A stretch of DNA of 64,000 bases from Lineus longissimus (taxonomy: Eukaryota > Nemertea > Pilidiophora > Heteronemertea > Lineidae): positions 7,812,001-7,876,000 of the forward strand of contig NC_088312.1 in assembly GCF_910592395.1 (NCBI RefSeq), written 5' to 3'. The position numbers were made by a program, and so were the translations under genes. Below the pieces are notes generated by a model. It worked only from the letters and a program-made list of their open reading frames with translations, searched no databases and was not told where the DNA came from. Numbering within the stretch: position 1 is the stretch's first letter; every line of letters starts with the position of its first letter. Positions 1-9,623 of this stretch are shown in pieces.

Positions 1-106
1 GCGACTTCAACTATTCCATAACAACTGATGGAGACAATCATTGGATATGTCATATCCAAAATGAGATCAACTGATTAAAGAAAATGATATCAATATGAAC
101 AAGTAC

Positions 107-1145
107 CTATGGGTGGTCCATGTGTCATCAGAATGTCCGTGTCTACTGGGATGAGATTCCATTGATCTAGACAGGGAAAGCCTCGAGGAAGATTGAAAGC
201 CCAGGAGCAGAATGCTGGCTGCCTATAAAAGCAAAAAGCAAAAAACTTGTACCTAGGACTTCAACTGCCCTCGGATGTGAAATTTTAAGATGGCGAGGAT
301 CATGTACGTTCCAATTTTAAATAAAAAACACTTTTTTGTTGAGAAAGGTCTCTGGACTTGCGAGCTGAGCTGAACACATCAAATCCTGCAAAGACAACCA
401 GCCTATCTAATATTATGACATCATATGGACTGACAGCTGCTGAGATATTTCCTGATAAGAAAGAGGTCCTGAATAGAACGGACATCAGGTTACTCACCAA
501 GGAGATCCATATATTTTGATTCCACATATTGAGATTCCTCCATCCTCTAGATAATTACAATTGGTCAGCAGTTCCCTCGGATCCTTGATATGGTTAAATG
601 TTTCGCTGTCATTAGTTTTTTTACCAAACATGCCAGACTTTGCAGCGACTTCATTCTTTGTTTCAGGGTCAAAGGTGAGTTCATGATTCCCAGCTATTAC
701 GATTTTATATTTGTGAGGCAGTGCACCTAAAATAGAAGGATGATGGTGGTATTATCTTCTGTGTTTGCTCATGATTCTTGCATGCTACTACAGTTGGGTA
801 TCAATTGGTACTATTACAATAACCTCTACCCTAGTCAACTCAAGAACTGCTACTAAACCTACCTAAGAATTCATTGAATTGATAAACCTCCTTAAACGCC
901 CCCAGTTGTGTGAAGTCTCCAGCATGAAGTAAGACATCCCCAGGTGGCACCTTGATTTTTCCATGTCTGCTGTGAGTATCTGAGAGGCAAACAAAGCGTA
1001 CTTTATCTTCATAAATGGGGGTGGCAAGGTCTAAGGGTGTCACTGGTAAAACCTTTTGCTTCACCTGAAGCTTCTGCCAGGCTTGGTATGGATCCTTTGT
1101 GAGTGGGTGGACCTCGATGTTCGTCTTGATCTTTTTTGTAGCCAT
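107..1145 (-). CDS. MPPED1/2-like metallophosphoesterase, 5' part (3 exons; continues off left edge)
   Basis: Exons on the minus strand are 863-1145 (start ATG at 1145), 498-726 and 107-222; splice phases match (1, then 2). The translation carries the calcineurin-like phosphoesterase metal-binding blocks in order: SDTHS, GDVLLHAGDF, GNHE and THGPP. The block order and the spacer LPHKYKIVIAGNHELTFDP are typical of the MPPED1/MPPED2 (UPF0046) family, class III metallophosphodiesterases reported to hydrolyse cyclic nucleotides and aryl phosphodiesters. The N-terminal extension of about 50 residues before SDTHS is of the family's usual size, which supports the chosen start. Exon 3 ends just after THGPPIG, so the C-terminal part, including the GGxHxG-type motif, lies outside the window. 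Whether the enzyme keeps all metal ligands therefore cannot be judged. MPPED1 versus MPPED2 orthology is not resolved. Confidence 0.9.
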
Positions 1146-2112
1146 TTATGCTTGTTTTGTTGTCAGATGATTTGGAAAAGACAGAAAGAAACCTGTGAAT
1201 AGGAAAATTGGAAACATCAAAATATCATAGCGGGTATGATAAGGTACTAGTCCTATATAGTAACGCCACAAGTGCTCCTAGTACAAGCTGACAACCGGCA
1301 GATCCAATCTATAGAACAACTAGTGTTGTTTTATTCAGGAGAACTATGATAATTGAAGGCCTTTGGGCTATGAGGTTCAAAAAAGTGCGTCATCAAACAG
1401 CATTCTGCATTGCCATTGGCCATTGCCGACTCCCTTCAAACCCTTAGTGATATAGTCAAGGCAACCATTACCAACACTGCAGTGCAGACTTGAGCCATCA
1501 TGATCACCTTCAAGTTCATCCTATCCTAGGTTCTTTCAAATTTCTAGCTTCATACATGAATACATACACCCTATGTCGTAAAAACTTTGAAACTCCTTGC
1601 AAGATATAAACTCAAATCCTATATGGTAATATCCTATTACTTATTAATTAGTTAATACATAAACAGAAAACTGAACCAGGAAGTATGGCACCGACATTTT
1701 GTGTTGATCACATGATTATCACGTGAGAAAACTGGGGAACCCCTACACGTCATAGGCTTCCAGGTATTGCGTAATCAAGGAAGTTATTATTATTTCTGTC
1801 ATCTGTAGCTGTCAGTGTCACTACATAGGGTCAGCATCAAGCTGAAACTCTAACTTCCCAATATCATGCGATGTCCAATGATATTGGGAAGTTAGAGTTG
1901 CAGCTTGGTTCCCCTTCTGGTCGAGTTCAAATGAGTGCTTTGCAGCAGCCCTCTACATAAGAACACCTTATTATGAAGTAACAAGGCCTATTGGTCTGGT
2001 TGAAAATCATAAGCCTCCTGCTATGCCAGGATCAAGACTGCGGAGGACATTGGTCCATGCCATGAGATGAGACCGAGCTGGGCCATGTGCCTACGTTGCC
2101 TGAGACGATTCT
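1146..2112. other. Intergenic, upstream of MPPED-like gene
   Basis: About 970 bases between the MPPED-like start codon and the GC-rich repeats. No convincing coding exon is seen on either strand. It must hold the promoter and 5' UTR of the MPPED-like gene, but no clear TATA or initiator element was identified. It contains the hairpin annotated at 1839-1906. Confidence 0.5.
1839..1906. repeat. Near-perfect inverted repeat (hairpin)
   Basis: Arms 1839-1867 and 1878-1906 are reverse complements over 29 bases with a single mismatch, separated by a 10-base loop. The core reads CTAACTTCCCAATATCAT on the left and ATGATATTGGGAAGTTAG on the right. It could be a foldback fragment of a transposon or a transcribed hairpin; no function is evident. 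Confidence 0.85.
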
Positions 2113-3420
2113 AGGGCATTTGCCCCCCCGGACATCTGCCCCCCGGATCTTTCCCCCCCGGATTTTTGCCTCCCGGACATTAGCCCCCCTAGGACTTCTG
2201 CCCCCCTAGGACATCTGCCCCCCGGACATTTGCCCCCCGGACATTAGCCCCCCTAGGACTTCTGCCCCCCTAGGACATCTGCCCCCCGGACATTTTCCCC
2301 CCGGACATTAGCCCCCCCCTAGGACTTCTGCCCCCCTAGGACGTCTGCCCCCCGGACATTTACCACCGGGGACAGTCAAAGAGAACTTGGATGAGTCGGT
2401 CAGTCCAAGAGTAGCAGGATGATCAGCTTTGGTCTGTATTAATAGATTTAAGAGCATACTTATGTGCATTACTCCAGGGCAATCCATAGGTCAAATGTAA
2501 GAATGGTAAGGATTGCTGTATTTCTTTTAAATGAAAATTACTGAAGGTAGCAGAATTACTGAAGGTAGCAGGTAGGCCACCCTTCAGTAATTTTCAGCAC
2601 AAAATAATTTAAATAATGATTACCTTCTTTGACCTGTACTATAACTTCATTTCTTGATTGGTTGTGATGGTGGAAGGAGACGGAGGTGTCATGTGAAGTT
2701 TTCTATTTTAATCAAACAACAAACACGTTTCAAAACATCAGATATACATGTACATGTACTAAAAATAGATTTACAGAAACATTGTATGACAGAGGCATTT
2801 CTCAGAAAAGGAGTATCATTAGGCCACTTTAAAAAAAAGCTGGTTAGCGTCCTTGCTTCTGGGAGGAGGTGGGTAGGGGGAGGTGTTTTTGTTTTTTTTA
2901 ATTCATTTTAAGGCTGAAAATATAGCTGCTGAGCAAATAAAAAAAAATCTGAATCATGATAAAATCCGGGTAGGTGTACATTCTAGTGTAAAATGCACTA
3001 TACATTTTTTTTGGCTCTCGAGCACTTTGTCGGGTAGGAAGGGGGACGCCAACTAACTTTTTTTTTTATTCGGGCTTAGCTACGCAAGCCTATCCCTTCA
3101 CAAGCATCGGAATAGCATTCCGCGACGTTACTATATATAGAATTATCGTTACTATAAATAGAAAAGATGTATTCAGAAATCCTATGGGGGCTAATGTCCG
3201 GGGGGCAAATGTCCGGGGGGGCAGATGTCCTAGGGGGCAGAAGTCATAGGGGGGCTAATGTCCGGGGGGCAAAAATCCGGGGGGCAGATGTCCTAGGGAG
3301 GCAGAAGTCCTAGGGGGGCTAATGTCCGGGGGGCAAAAATCCGGGGGGCAGATGTCCTAGGGGGGCAGAAGTCCGGGGGCAGAAGTCCGGGGGGCAAATG
3401 TCCAGGGGGGAAGTGTCCTG
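2113..3420. repeat. GC-rich subrepeat arrays in inverted orientation, possible foldback element
   Basis: Left array (about 2113-2370) is built of units such as CCCCCCGGACATTTGCC, alternating with CCCCCCTAGGACTTCTGC-type units. Right array (about 3187-3420) is the same family in reverse complement, with units such as GGGGGGCAAATGTCC and GGGGCAGAAGTCCTAGG. The roughly 815 bases between them show no coding capacity. Inverted arrays of short subrepeats flanking a non-coding core resemble a foldback or non-autonomous DNA transposon with complex termini; two independent insertions are the alternative. Confidence 0.7.
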
Positions 3421-3439
3421 ATACCCCTGAGACAGTGCC

Positions 3440-3950
3440 ACAACCTATGATGCATGACACTATTTCATCTATCACGCTGTCTTCGAGTAACGTTATTGAA
3501 ACCCTGTTGGAGGGTTGGGCTCCAGTTGTCTTCAAACGATGTGAACAAGACCCTTTTGGTAGATAGGGGTCATTTTGTCTTAAAAGAATGTGACCGTGCC
3601 CTTGCTGAAAAAGGGTTCCTGTTTTCCAGAAAGAATGTGATTGAGCTCCTTTTGTCTCTGAGAATGAGATTCAACCCATCTTGTCTTTAAGAGGTGATTG
3701 GGCCCCTCTTGAGAGAGGCTTTTGTTTCGATGAATAATGTGATTGAGATCCAGTTGTCTCAAAGAATGTCATCGAGTCCCCGTTGTCTCCTAGTTGATGT
3801 CACTGAGCCCCTGTTGTCTCTAAGAATGAGATTGAGCCTGTGTTGTCTCCAAGAAGGTGATTGAACTCCTGTTGTCTCCTTGTAATCAAGGTATCTTTTG
3901 TCCTCCATCGAAGACAACGCCAAATGGTGTGAGACTGCGTATTGCATGAG
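3440..3950. repeat. Degenerate tandem repeat, unit about 36-40 bp
   Basis: Repeated imperfect copies of a motif such as AATGTGATTGAGCCCCTGTT followed by GTCTC(C/T)AAG occur from about 3480 to 3885. Short open frames here on both strands are by-products of the repeat. No function is inferred. Confidence 0.65.
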
Positions 3951-3970
3951 GTGATATTCGGGGAAACATT

Positions 3971-4247
3971 AGAGAGCTTTCGCAAATCCCCCCGAACAAC
4001 AACCTTCTAATAGACGGTTAACAAAATGATCGATTGTGATAACGTCTTCGGTCCAAAAGAATTGGTTGTGCCCAACGACCAAATCATTGCAGCATTATCA
4101 AGAGGAGTCGATCAATTGTAACGGTGATCGGCACCCTAACTTCGTTCCTCCGGTTGCCATTTTTGCTTTTTAATGGGAACGCCTATCTCATCGTTCGGAT
4201 AGGCGTTCACGTTGACGTTTAGTGGGGGATTTGCGAAAGCTCCCCAA
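3971..4247. mobile_element. MITE-like element with terminal inverted repeats
   Basis: The left end contains GAGCTTTCGCAAATCCCCC and the right end GGGGGATTTGCGAAAGCTC, a perfect inverted pair about 250 bases apart. The interior has no coding potential and is itself partly palindromic. This fits a short non-autonomous DNA transposon. The target-site duplication was not resolved. Confidence 0.6.
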
Positions 4248-4308
4248 TAAAGAAATAAATGAAGCAATACATCGAGATGTTTTTGGATATATGATGTGCT
4301 GCAAACTA

Positions 4309-4314
4309 TTTATT
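4309..4314 (-). promoter_or_regulatory. Poly(A) signal of otopetrin gene
   Basis: AATAAA on the minus strand (TTTATT on plus), about 125 bases downstream of the otopetrin stop codon. Confidence 0.5.
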
Positions 4315-4439
4315 TCTACAAAACAATTTACATAAGTGTGTCGTCAACATGGTGGTTGCTCTGAGCATGGCTCATTGGATATCACACCTGCAATTATTCT
4401 CAAGCTGATGATTTCTTACAGAATAAAACATACACTTTT

Positions 4440-7400
4440 CTAGTCATCCGATTTGTGCCATTTGTATGTGGTGTTCCATATTTCATAAAGACAAGTCGTG
4501 GAATGGAAGCGAAAGAAGATAGCCAGCGGCGTAAAGATCTTGTGGATGATGATCCAGGCGGCTTGGCTCGTGATCCAAGATTGTGGCTTCACTGAGCGCG
4601 CCATGAATGTGTTCATCGCCCAGAGAGCCAGGTTCAGAAGTAAAAGGAAGACTACAGCTTCTCTGCCTGGCTTGTAGCGCAGGATGTGTGGGGTAGTTGT
4701 TCGACGCCTGAGTCCGTCAGTAATGAAGATAACCTGAATACCGCTTTGGATGATCGAAATTGCGCAATTGCAAGAGACAAATATCATAGACAGTGTGGTC
4801 TCGGCGAATATTATGTCGGTTAAAGTAGTGACGTCATGGGCGTATAATCCGACAGCGGTGATCATCAACAATGTCTCATCAGGACCTCTCTTATAAGAAG
4901 GCAGAATTTCGAGCTTCTGCAGCTGATACAGGGCGAATGACACAGCCAAGCTACTCGGGATTATCGCACCCATTACAGATAATCCGAATATGGCGTCGGC
5001 TATTTCTTCTGTGTCGCCCTTGTAGACGTTGAACATGATGATGGAAATGGTGGCAACCGCCATCATGATGACGCCAAAAAACAGCCCCTTGTATGATTTG
5101 TGACATGCCGACACTTTTGGCGGCAAGTGGCCAGGAGCAGACGACAGCTGGGAGCGTCTGCGCATGCCTGTCGTTCGTCTGATTCTCTCCTGCATGCCGA
5201 TGTTCTCGTAGATATTGTAGAGACAGACGGCACCTATGAGGCTGAACTCGATCAACATCGGGAAGAGGTATTGGCGTGAGGTTCTGAACATGGCCCCAGT
5301 TGGTGTGTTCCTGGCGCAATGTGTTGTATCGTTCATTAAACCTGTTGCTGAAGAAGAAAATAATAATTCCTCTGATTACTACTGATTGCGAATCTTCTTG
5401 AAAGTACGGACAACTCGCATCAAAAGACACCAAGTATCGATTTTGAGGGGAGTTTCCCTCTCACAGACACTAAAAGGAAATTAAAGATGGCCGCCATAAT
5501 CACCATTTTGGATATCGAATGTCAACTTTGGCCGTCATCTTTATCTTGTAAATGCGGCAATAACAAAGGGTTAGGACGGCATATTCGTCATTACTTTGGG
5601 GTATTTAATTATTTTCTGAAACGTGTCTAACGTCTGCCTGAGAGGCCGTGAAGTATATAACTGGTTACGCGTACCTGACCGGGTGTAATTGGTTAATGAC
5701 CCGGTGTGATGTTCTTCTTCCGTCGCTTCGGTGATCTCCTCAACGACTGCATGGATCCATTCGTTGATGTTGGTGGCCAGGAGATGCATCACGCCAAATC
5801 TGCATAACACCTTCCAACGATTGATCGAAATCTGAAGCATGAATGGTGAAATATAAAAGGTTGCGCCAAATATTAGACATGAAGCTGTACAGCCGGCAGA
5901 AGATTGGATCCGTTTATAGGTAATGGTATTTTCGGGCACTAATCAACAAGTTTACCCTTGAGCAAGCCACCTAACCCTACAGTGCCTCTCTTGACGCATG
6001 ATTGTATTGGCGAGATTATCTGCTGACTTTTTCTCTTGATCGCGTATACTGCTGCGGAATCTCCTCTTATGCAGTCCATTTCGTCTTGTATATTGCCCGA
6101 TCGTCTTTCCTTCATGGCGAGCGACAGTACAGGGGACGTTTATCTTGAATAAGCTCACGCCTGGTGAGCCAAGCGACTTGGACTTTCTTTCTTGAACATA
6201 CCTTTGAGTATTTAAAGATGAAGTACAGTTGGAGACACACGAACAAGATCTGTGTGGTCCACTGAAGAAGTTTCGAGTAGCTGACGGGGACACCAGGGCA
6301 CACCACCCATGTCTCGACGTACGACGCAAGCTGAATGCCGTCTGCTATCAGAGTACCAACACCAAATACTGGAACGAAAAAGTGTCAGTTCGGGATCTGT
6401 CTCCTCCTCCTTTACCTAGCATGAGATAATTTGGCTTCGTAATACAATGTGGATGACCCATCCATCCAACGCTTGGGCATTTCTATGGAAAATATCTGTG
6501 GAACCAGAGTCTTTCAATATAAATTTTATTTACATTTCTGATACTCTGGTACTTGGAACCAAGGAAATCGTGATGGAAAATAGAATTCGTGATAAGTTCT
6601 CTATAACTTTCTCCAGCAAGTACATGTACTTTTGATGGTAATATACTTGTATTTTGGGCTCAACCTAATATCAGCTGGAGTACTTTGTATTTTGTTTTCT
6701 CGTTGCTAGTGATAAATCGTTTATTCATTCGGTGAATATCAGATATATACATGTAGCATATATGCGTCTTGCAATGGTAATATATGGGCGATTTAACCTC
6801 TGTTGTATCGCCAACAGTCTTAGCAACAAGAGGACTTTTGAATGAAACATACACATTCTTTCGAATGTTCAGATCTATCATCAAAACTGTATGAAGGTTA
6901 TTAGATGTGATAATCTATGCTTGATGCTCCTAATTGCACATCCTAAGCTTCAGCGCTTTCACTGGTATGCATATACCTAAACCATCTTATACCCAGAGAA
7001 AAAAACCCTCGAAATATGGGTTCAGATCCATAACATTCCAATTATATGTAAGTTGAGATGAGTGTGTGTGGATGACCCTGGTATTCGAGGATGTCTTAAC
7101 TGCATGTCTCAACAAAAATGATACAAGTGAGCATGCGGTCCCAAATGTGATCAGGCCTACTGGACATCGGGGATATGAAATACATGGATGTCCTACTTAC
7201 AAACGGCTCCAACACGGACGTAGAAGTTCGGATAACTGGCATCACCATGCTTCAAGTTCGTTGCTGGCGGGAGTTGGCTGTTCCCGCCAAGTTGACAAAC
7301 CTTTGCCGGACTTGAAACCGTATCGCCATTCTGTTGGTATTGGACACCATTCTGTTGCTCTTTGTCGGTTACGGCTTCGATGGTTCTCGTATCGAGCGAT

Positions 7401-8053
7401 ACAACAGTTGCGATGGTCTCAAGGGAGAGGGAATTCTCTTTGCTTTGTTTATGGAGCTCATCCCATTCTCTGGTTGAAGGAGAGTCAAACCGGGAGACGC
7501 CTCTCACGAGATAGAGGTACACGAAGACGAAGAATGCGAGCGAAACTGAGTTCTCGACCACGTAAAATAGCTGAAAGTGCGATGGATACAGAAAGTGCTG
7601 AACTGATTGTGCTGTTCTTGAATCAAAAAATTTTTGAAGTTGCCGAAGACTATTTCAAAATTACCAAACCAAAGACTGGCAGCAGTCCTCAAACCCACAG
7701 CGCTATCAAGTAACACTTTTTAGTAACTTTACCGGTTCTGATCTTTTTTTATAATTGAATCTTTTAGCTTCCCTCATCGCTGGTCTCTACAGTCCTTTCG
7801 GTCGCACAAAACGAAGCGAAATTGTCCCGAGATGTTGCTTAATATATCACGACAAGGAACAATCTATTGCTTTTGGATACCTTTCAGTAAGGAAATATAT
7901 TGCTGTTGACATTACCTCTTGAAATGTCGTTGTCCATATCTGTTTATCTTTCGAAGCCAAAGAATTCGTGATGGGGATCAACAAGCCGAGAACAACCAGT
8001 CCAAGTGCGTACAGGCGACACAACGTGTCCACTACCAACGATCTTAAAAACAT
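4440..8053 (-). CDS. Otopetrin family proton channel
   Basis: Five minus-strand exons join with consistent phases: 7916-8053, 7201-7570, 6202-6368, 5675-5831 and 4440-5341, giving 577 residues and a TAG stop at 4440. Family landmarks appear in order: a first membrane segment (LYALGLVVLGLLIP), FVFVYLYLVRG, the block YVRVGAVLFGVGTLIADG spanning a splice junction, QILFVCLQLYFIFKYSK, RFGVMHLLATNINEW, FPMLIEFSLIGAVCLYNIYE, and the C-terminal FRFHSTTCLYEIW signature. Otopetrins are dimeric plasma-membrane proton-selective channels with 12 membrane segments, linked to acid sensing and, in vertebrates, otoconia formation. The length matches a typical member with a short N-terminus. The start at 8053 lies almost directly before membrane segment 1, so an extra upstream exon is possible. 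The loop after the second segment (about residues 70-160) is long and hydrophilic. Confidence 0.92.
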
Positions 8054-8456
8054 CAAAATCGTTTATCTACAAACGAAGATATTACAATATCGAAGAGGAT
8101 CAGTCCCAGCCCTGAGGAAGTCATTTCGGACAATGGTGAAACTGTTGATAGTGTGCTATCCAGTGAATTACTGTTGATAGTGTGCTCTCCAGTGAATTCG
8201 AGAACAACCCAGGTCCGATGGTGACCAAATCTACTAAATAGGCATATGCCGTGAATGAATAATTTTACGAATACTGAATATAAAATGAATAGTTGCATTG
8301 TATGTTGATATTATGATTCACGTAGCGACAAAAACATGAAGTGTGTCTACACAATATCACTGCATCCACACTAGGTGAAAAAGAAAAGGATATCGACGGT
8401 GGCCAGAATTATCATTCGCTTTTTTAAGGAACAGGTTTAATAGTTTTCATACTCAC

Positions 8457-8642
8457 TTGGAAGCGACCATCTCTCTTGACACGCTTGCTTGTGCCTTGGC
8501 AGATCAACTCACAGCCACGGACCAATTTGGTTGTTGGTCGGCTAAAATAGTGTTTTGGTGGTCGAATAATTTCTTGTGTACTAATATCACAACTTTCCAC
8601 AATAACAAACTGCATGGTCTTATCAGTAAATATGGTGACATT
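8457..8642 (-). other. Unassigned candidate coding exon (62 codons, phase 0-0)
   Basis: On the minus strand a consensus acceptor (ATATTTTCAG) precedes 8642 and a consensus donor (GTGAGT) follows 8457; the 186 bases between are open in one frame and divisible by three. The translation includes PPKHYFSRPTTKLVRGCE and is not recognised. It lies 5' of the otopetrin gene on the same strand, but it cannot be spliced directly to the exon at 8053 in phase, so an intermediate exon, a different gene or a chance exon remains possible. Confidence 0.4.
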
Positions 8643-9623
8643 CTGAAAATATGCATTGTACATGTATTACATAACGTTTGCGATAGCAATGATATTCTAA
8701 TACTATCGATATAATAAGATGTGATTAGAAGAAAATGAACCACCAGGTGACTTCCTTTGATTGTGGATGGATATTAAGTATAAATAAGAATATATGTTCA
8801 GGGAGGTAAGACAGTTTTTCTACTGTCCGCAATCTGACGTTGCTTTTTGTCGTTGACGGGCTTTTTGGACAACTTTAATGAGTAACGCACAGAGTCTTCC
8901 TTCAAGATGGTGATACATGTATAAACGAAAAAAAGCTGGGGAAGAGTGTACCAATTGCTAGGAAATAGAGTGGTCTCGTTATCATGATGGTACCACTGGT
9001 TTCTTTTTTATCCAGCAGGACATCGGCTCGGAGTGACAGTCAGGTTCCATTGGTGGTCACGTAGCGGTTCTCGCGGTGGCTAGAACTTGAAATCTTAAAG
9101 TAATCAAAACTTTTTCAAAACAAAGCGAATGCCAATTTCAAGGGTGGGAGTCGGTTTTTGTTTTCGAGAGAACAGCCTCTTAGGTTTTAAACTGGCATTT
9201 ACTTCATTTTGAAGGAATTCTAATTGATTTTGGATTTCAGGTTCTCGCCAAAAGGGTGGTACCTATTGCAAACCCTTAAAGTTGACATTGTCACCTGGAA
9301 ATGTTCTATTTAACATAGAGTACCGGTAAGTAACAGAAACTGACTGAACTTTACTTGAGTTCCGTGTGGCCAGGTGAGGATATCCTATTTCCCCTATCTC
9401 TAATGGGGTATGCCCCAGTTTTAATGTGTTTTTCTTAGTCATCATGTCCACATGGCTAAAGTAATTTGTGTAGCAGTTAAGAAAGAACGTACACAAAGAC
9501 CAGTGTAGTCAAGGCTAGCCTTTCTCATCGCACTAATGTAACTTTGTGTCCACACTGTTAGTCCATTCCTCATGATTTCATTGTTTCGTTGATGTTTGAA
9601 GGAGAAAGTCACTTAGTAGAGAG
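8643..9623. other. Intergenic between divergent otopetrin and tyrosinase/VWC genes
   Basis: About 980 bases, AT-rich, with no recognisable exon on either strand. It presumably contains the upstream regulatory sequence of the large plus-strand gene starting at 9624. No specific motif can be supported. Confidence 0.4.

Noticed and set aside
3293-3535. Proline-rich minus-strand frame
   Set aside because: Produced entirely by the GC-rich repeat units, with no conserved composition beyond the repeat period.
5952-6329. 125-codon minus-strand frame
   Set aside because: It overlaps the real otopetrin exon (6202-6368) in another frame and crosses its intron.
7066-7713. 215-codon open frame on the plus strand
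   Set aside because: It is antisense to the otopetrin exon 7201-7570, whose translation, splice sites and family motifs are convincing; the plus frame has no domain or splice logic.
8053-8298. N-terminal extension of otopetrin into the adjacent minus-strand frame
   Set aside because: An in-frame stop lies just upstream of ATG 8053, and the neighbouring frame is offset; no acceptor restores the phase.
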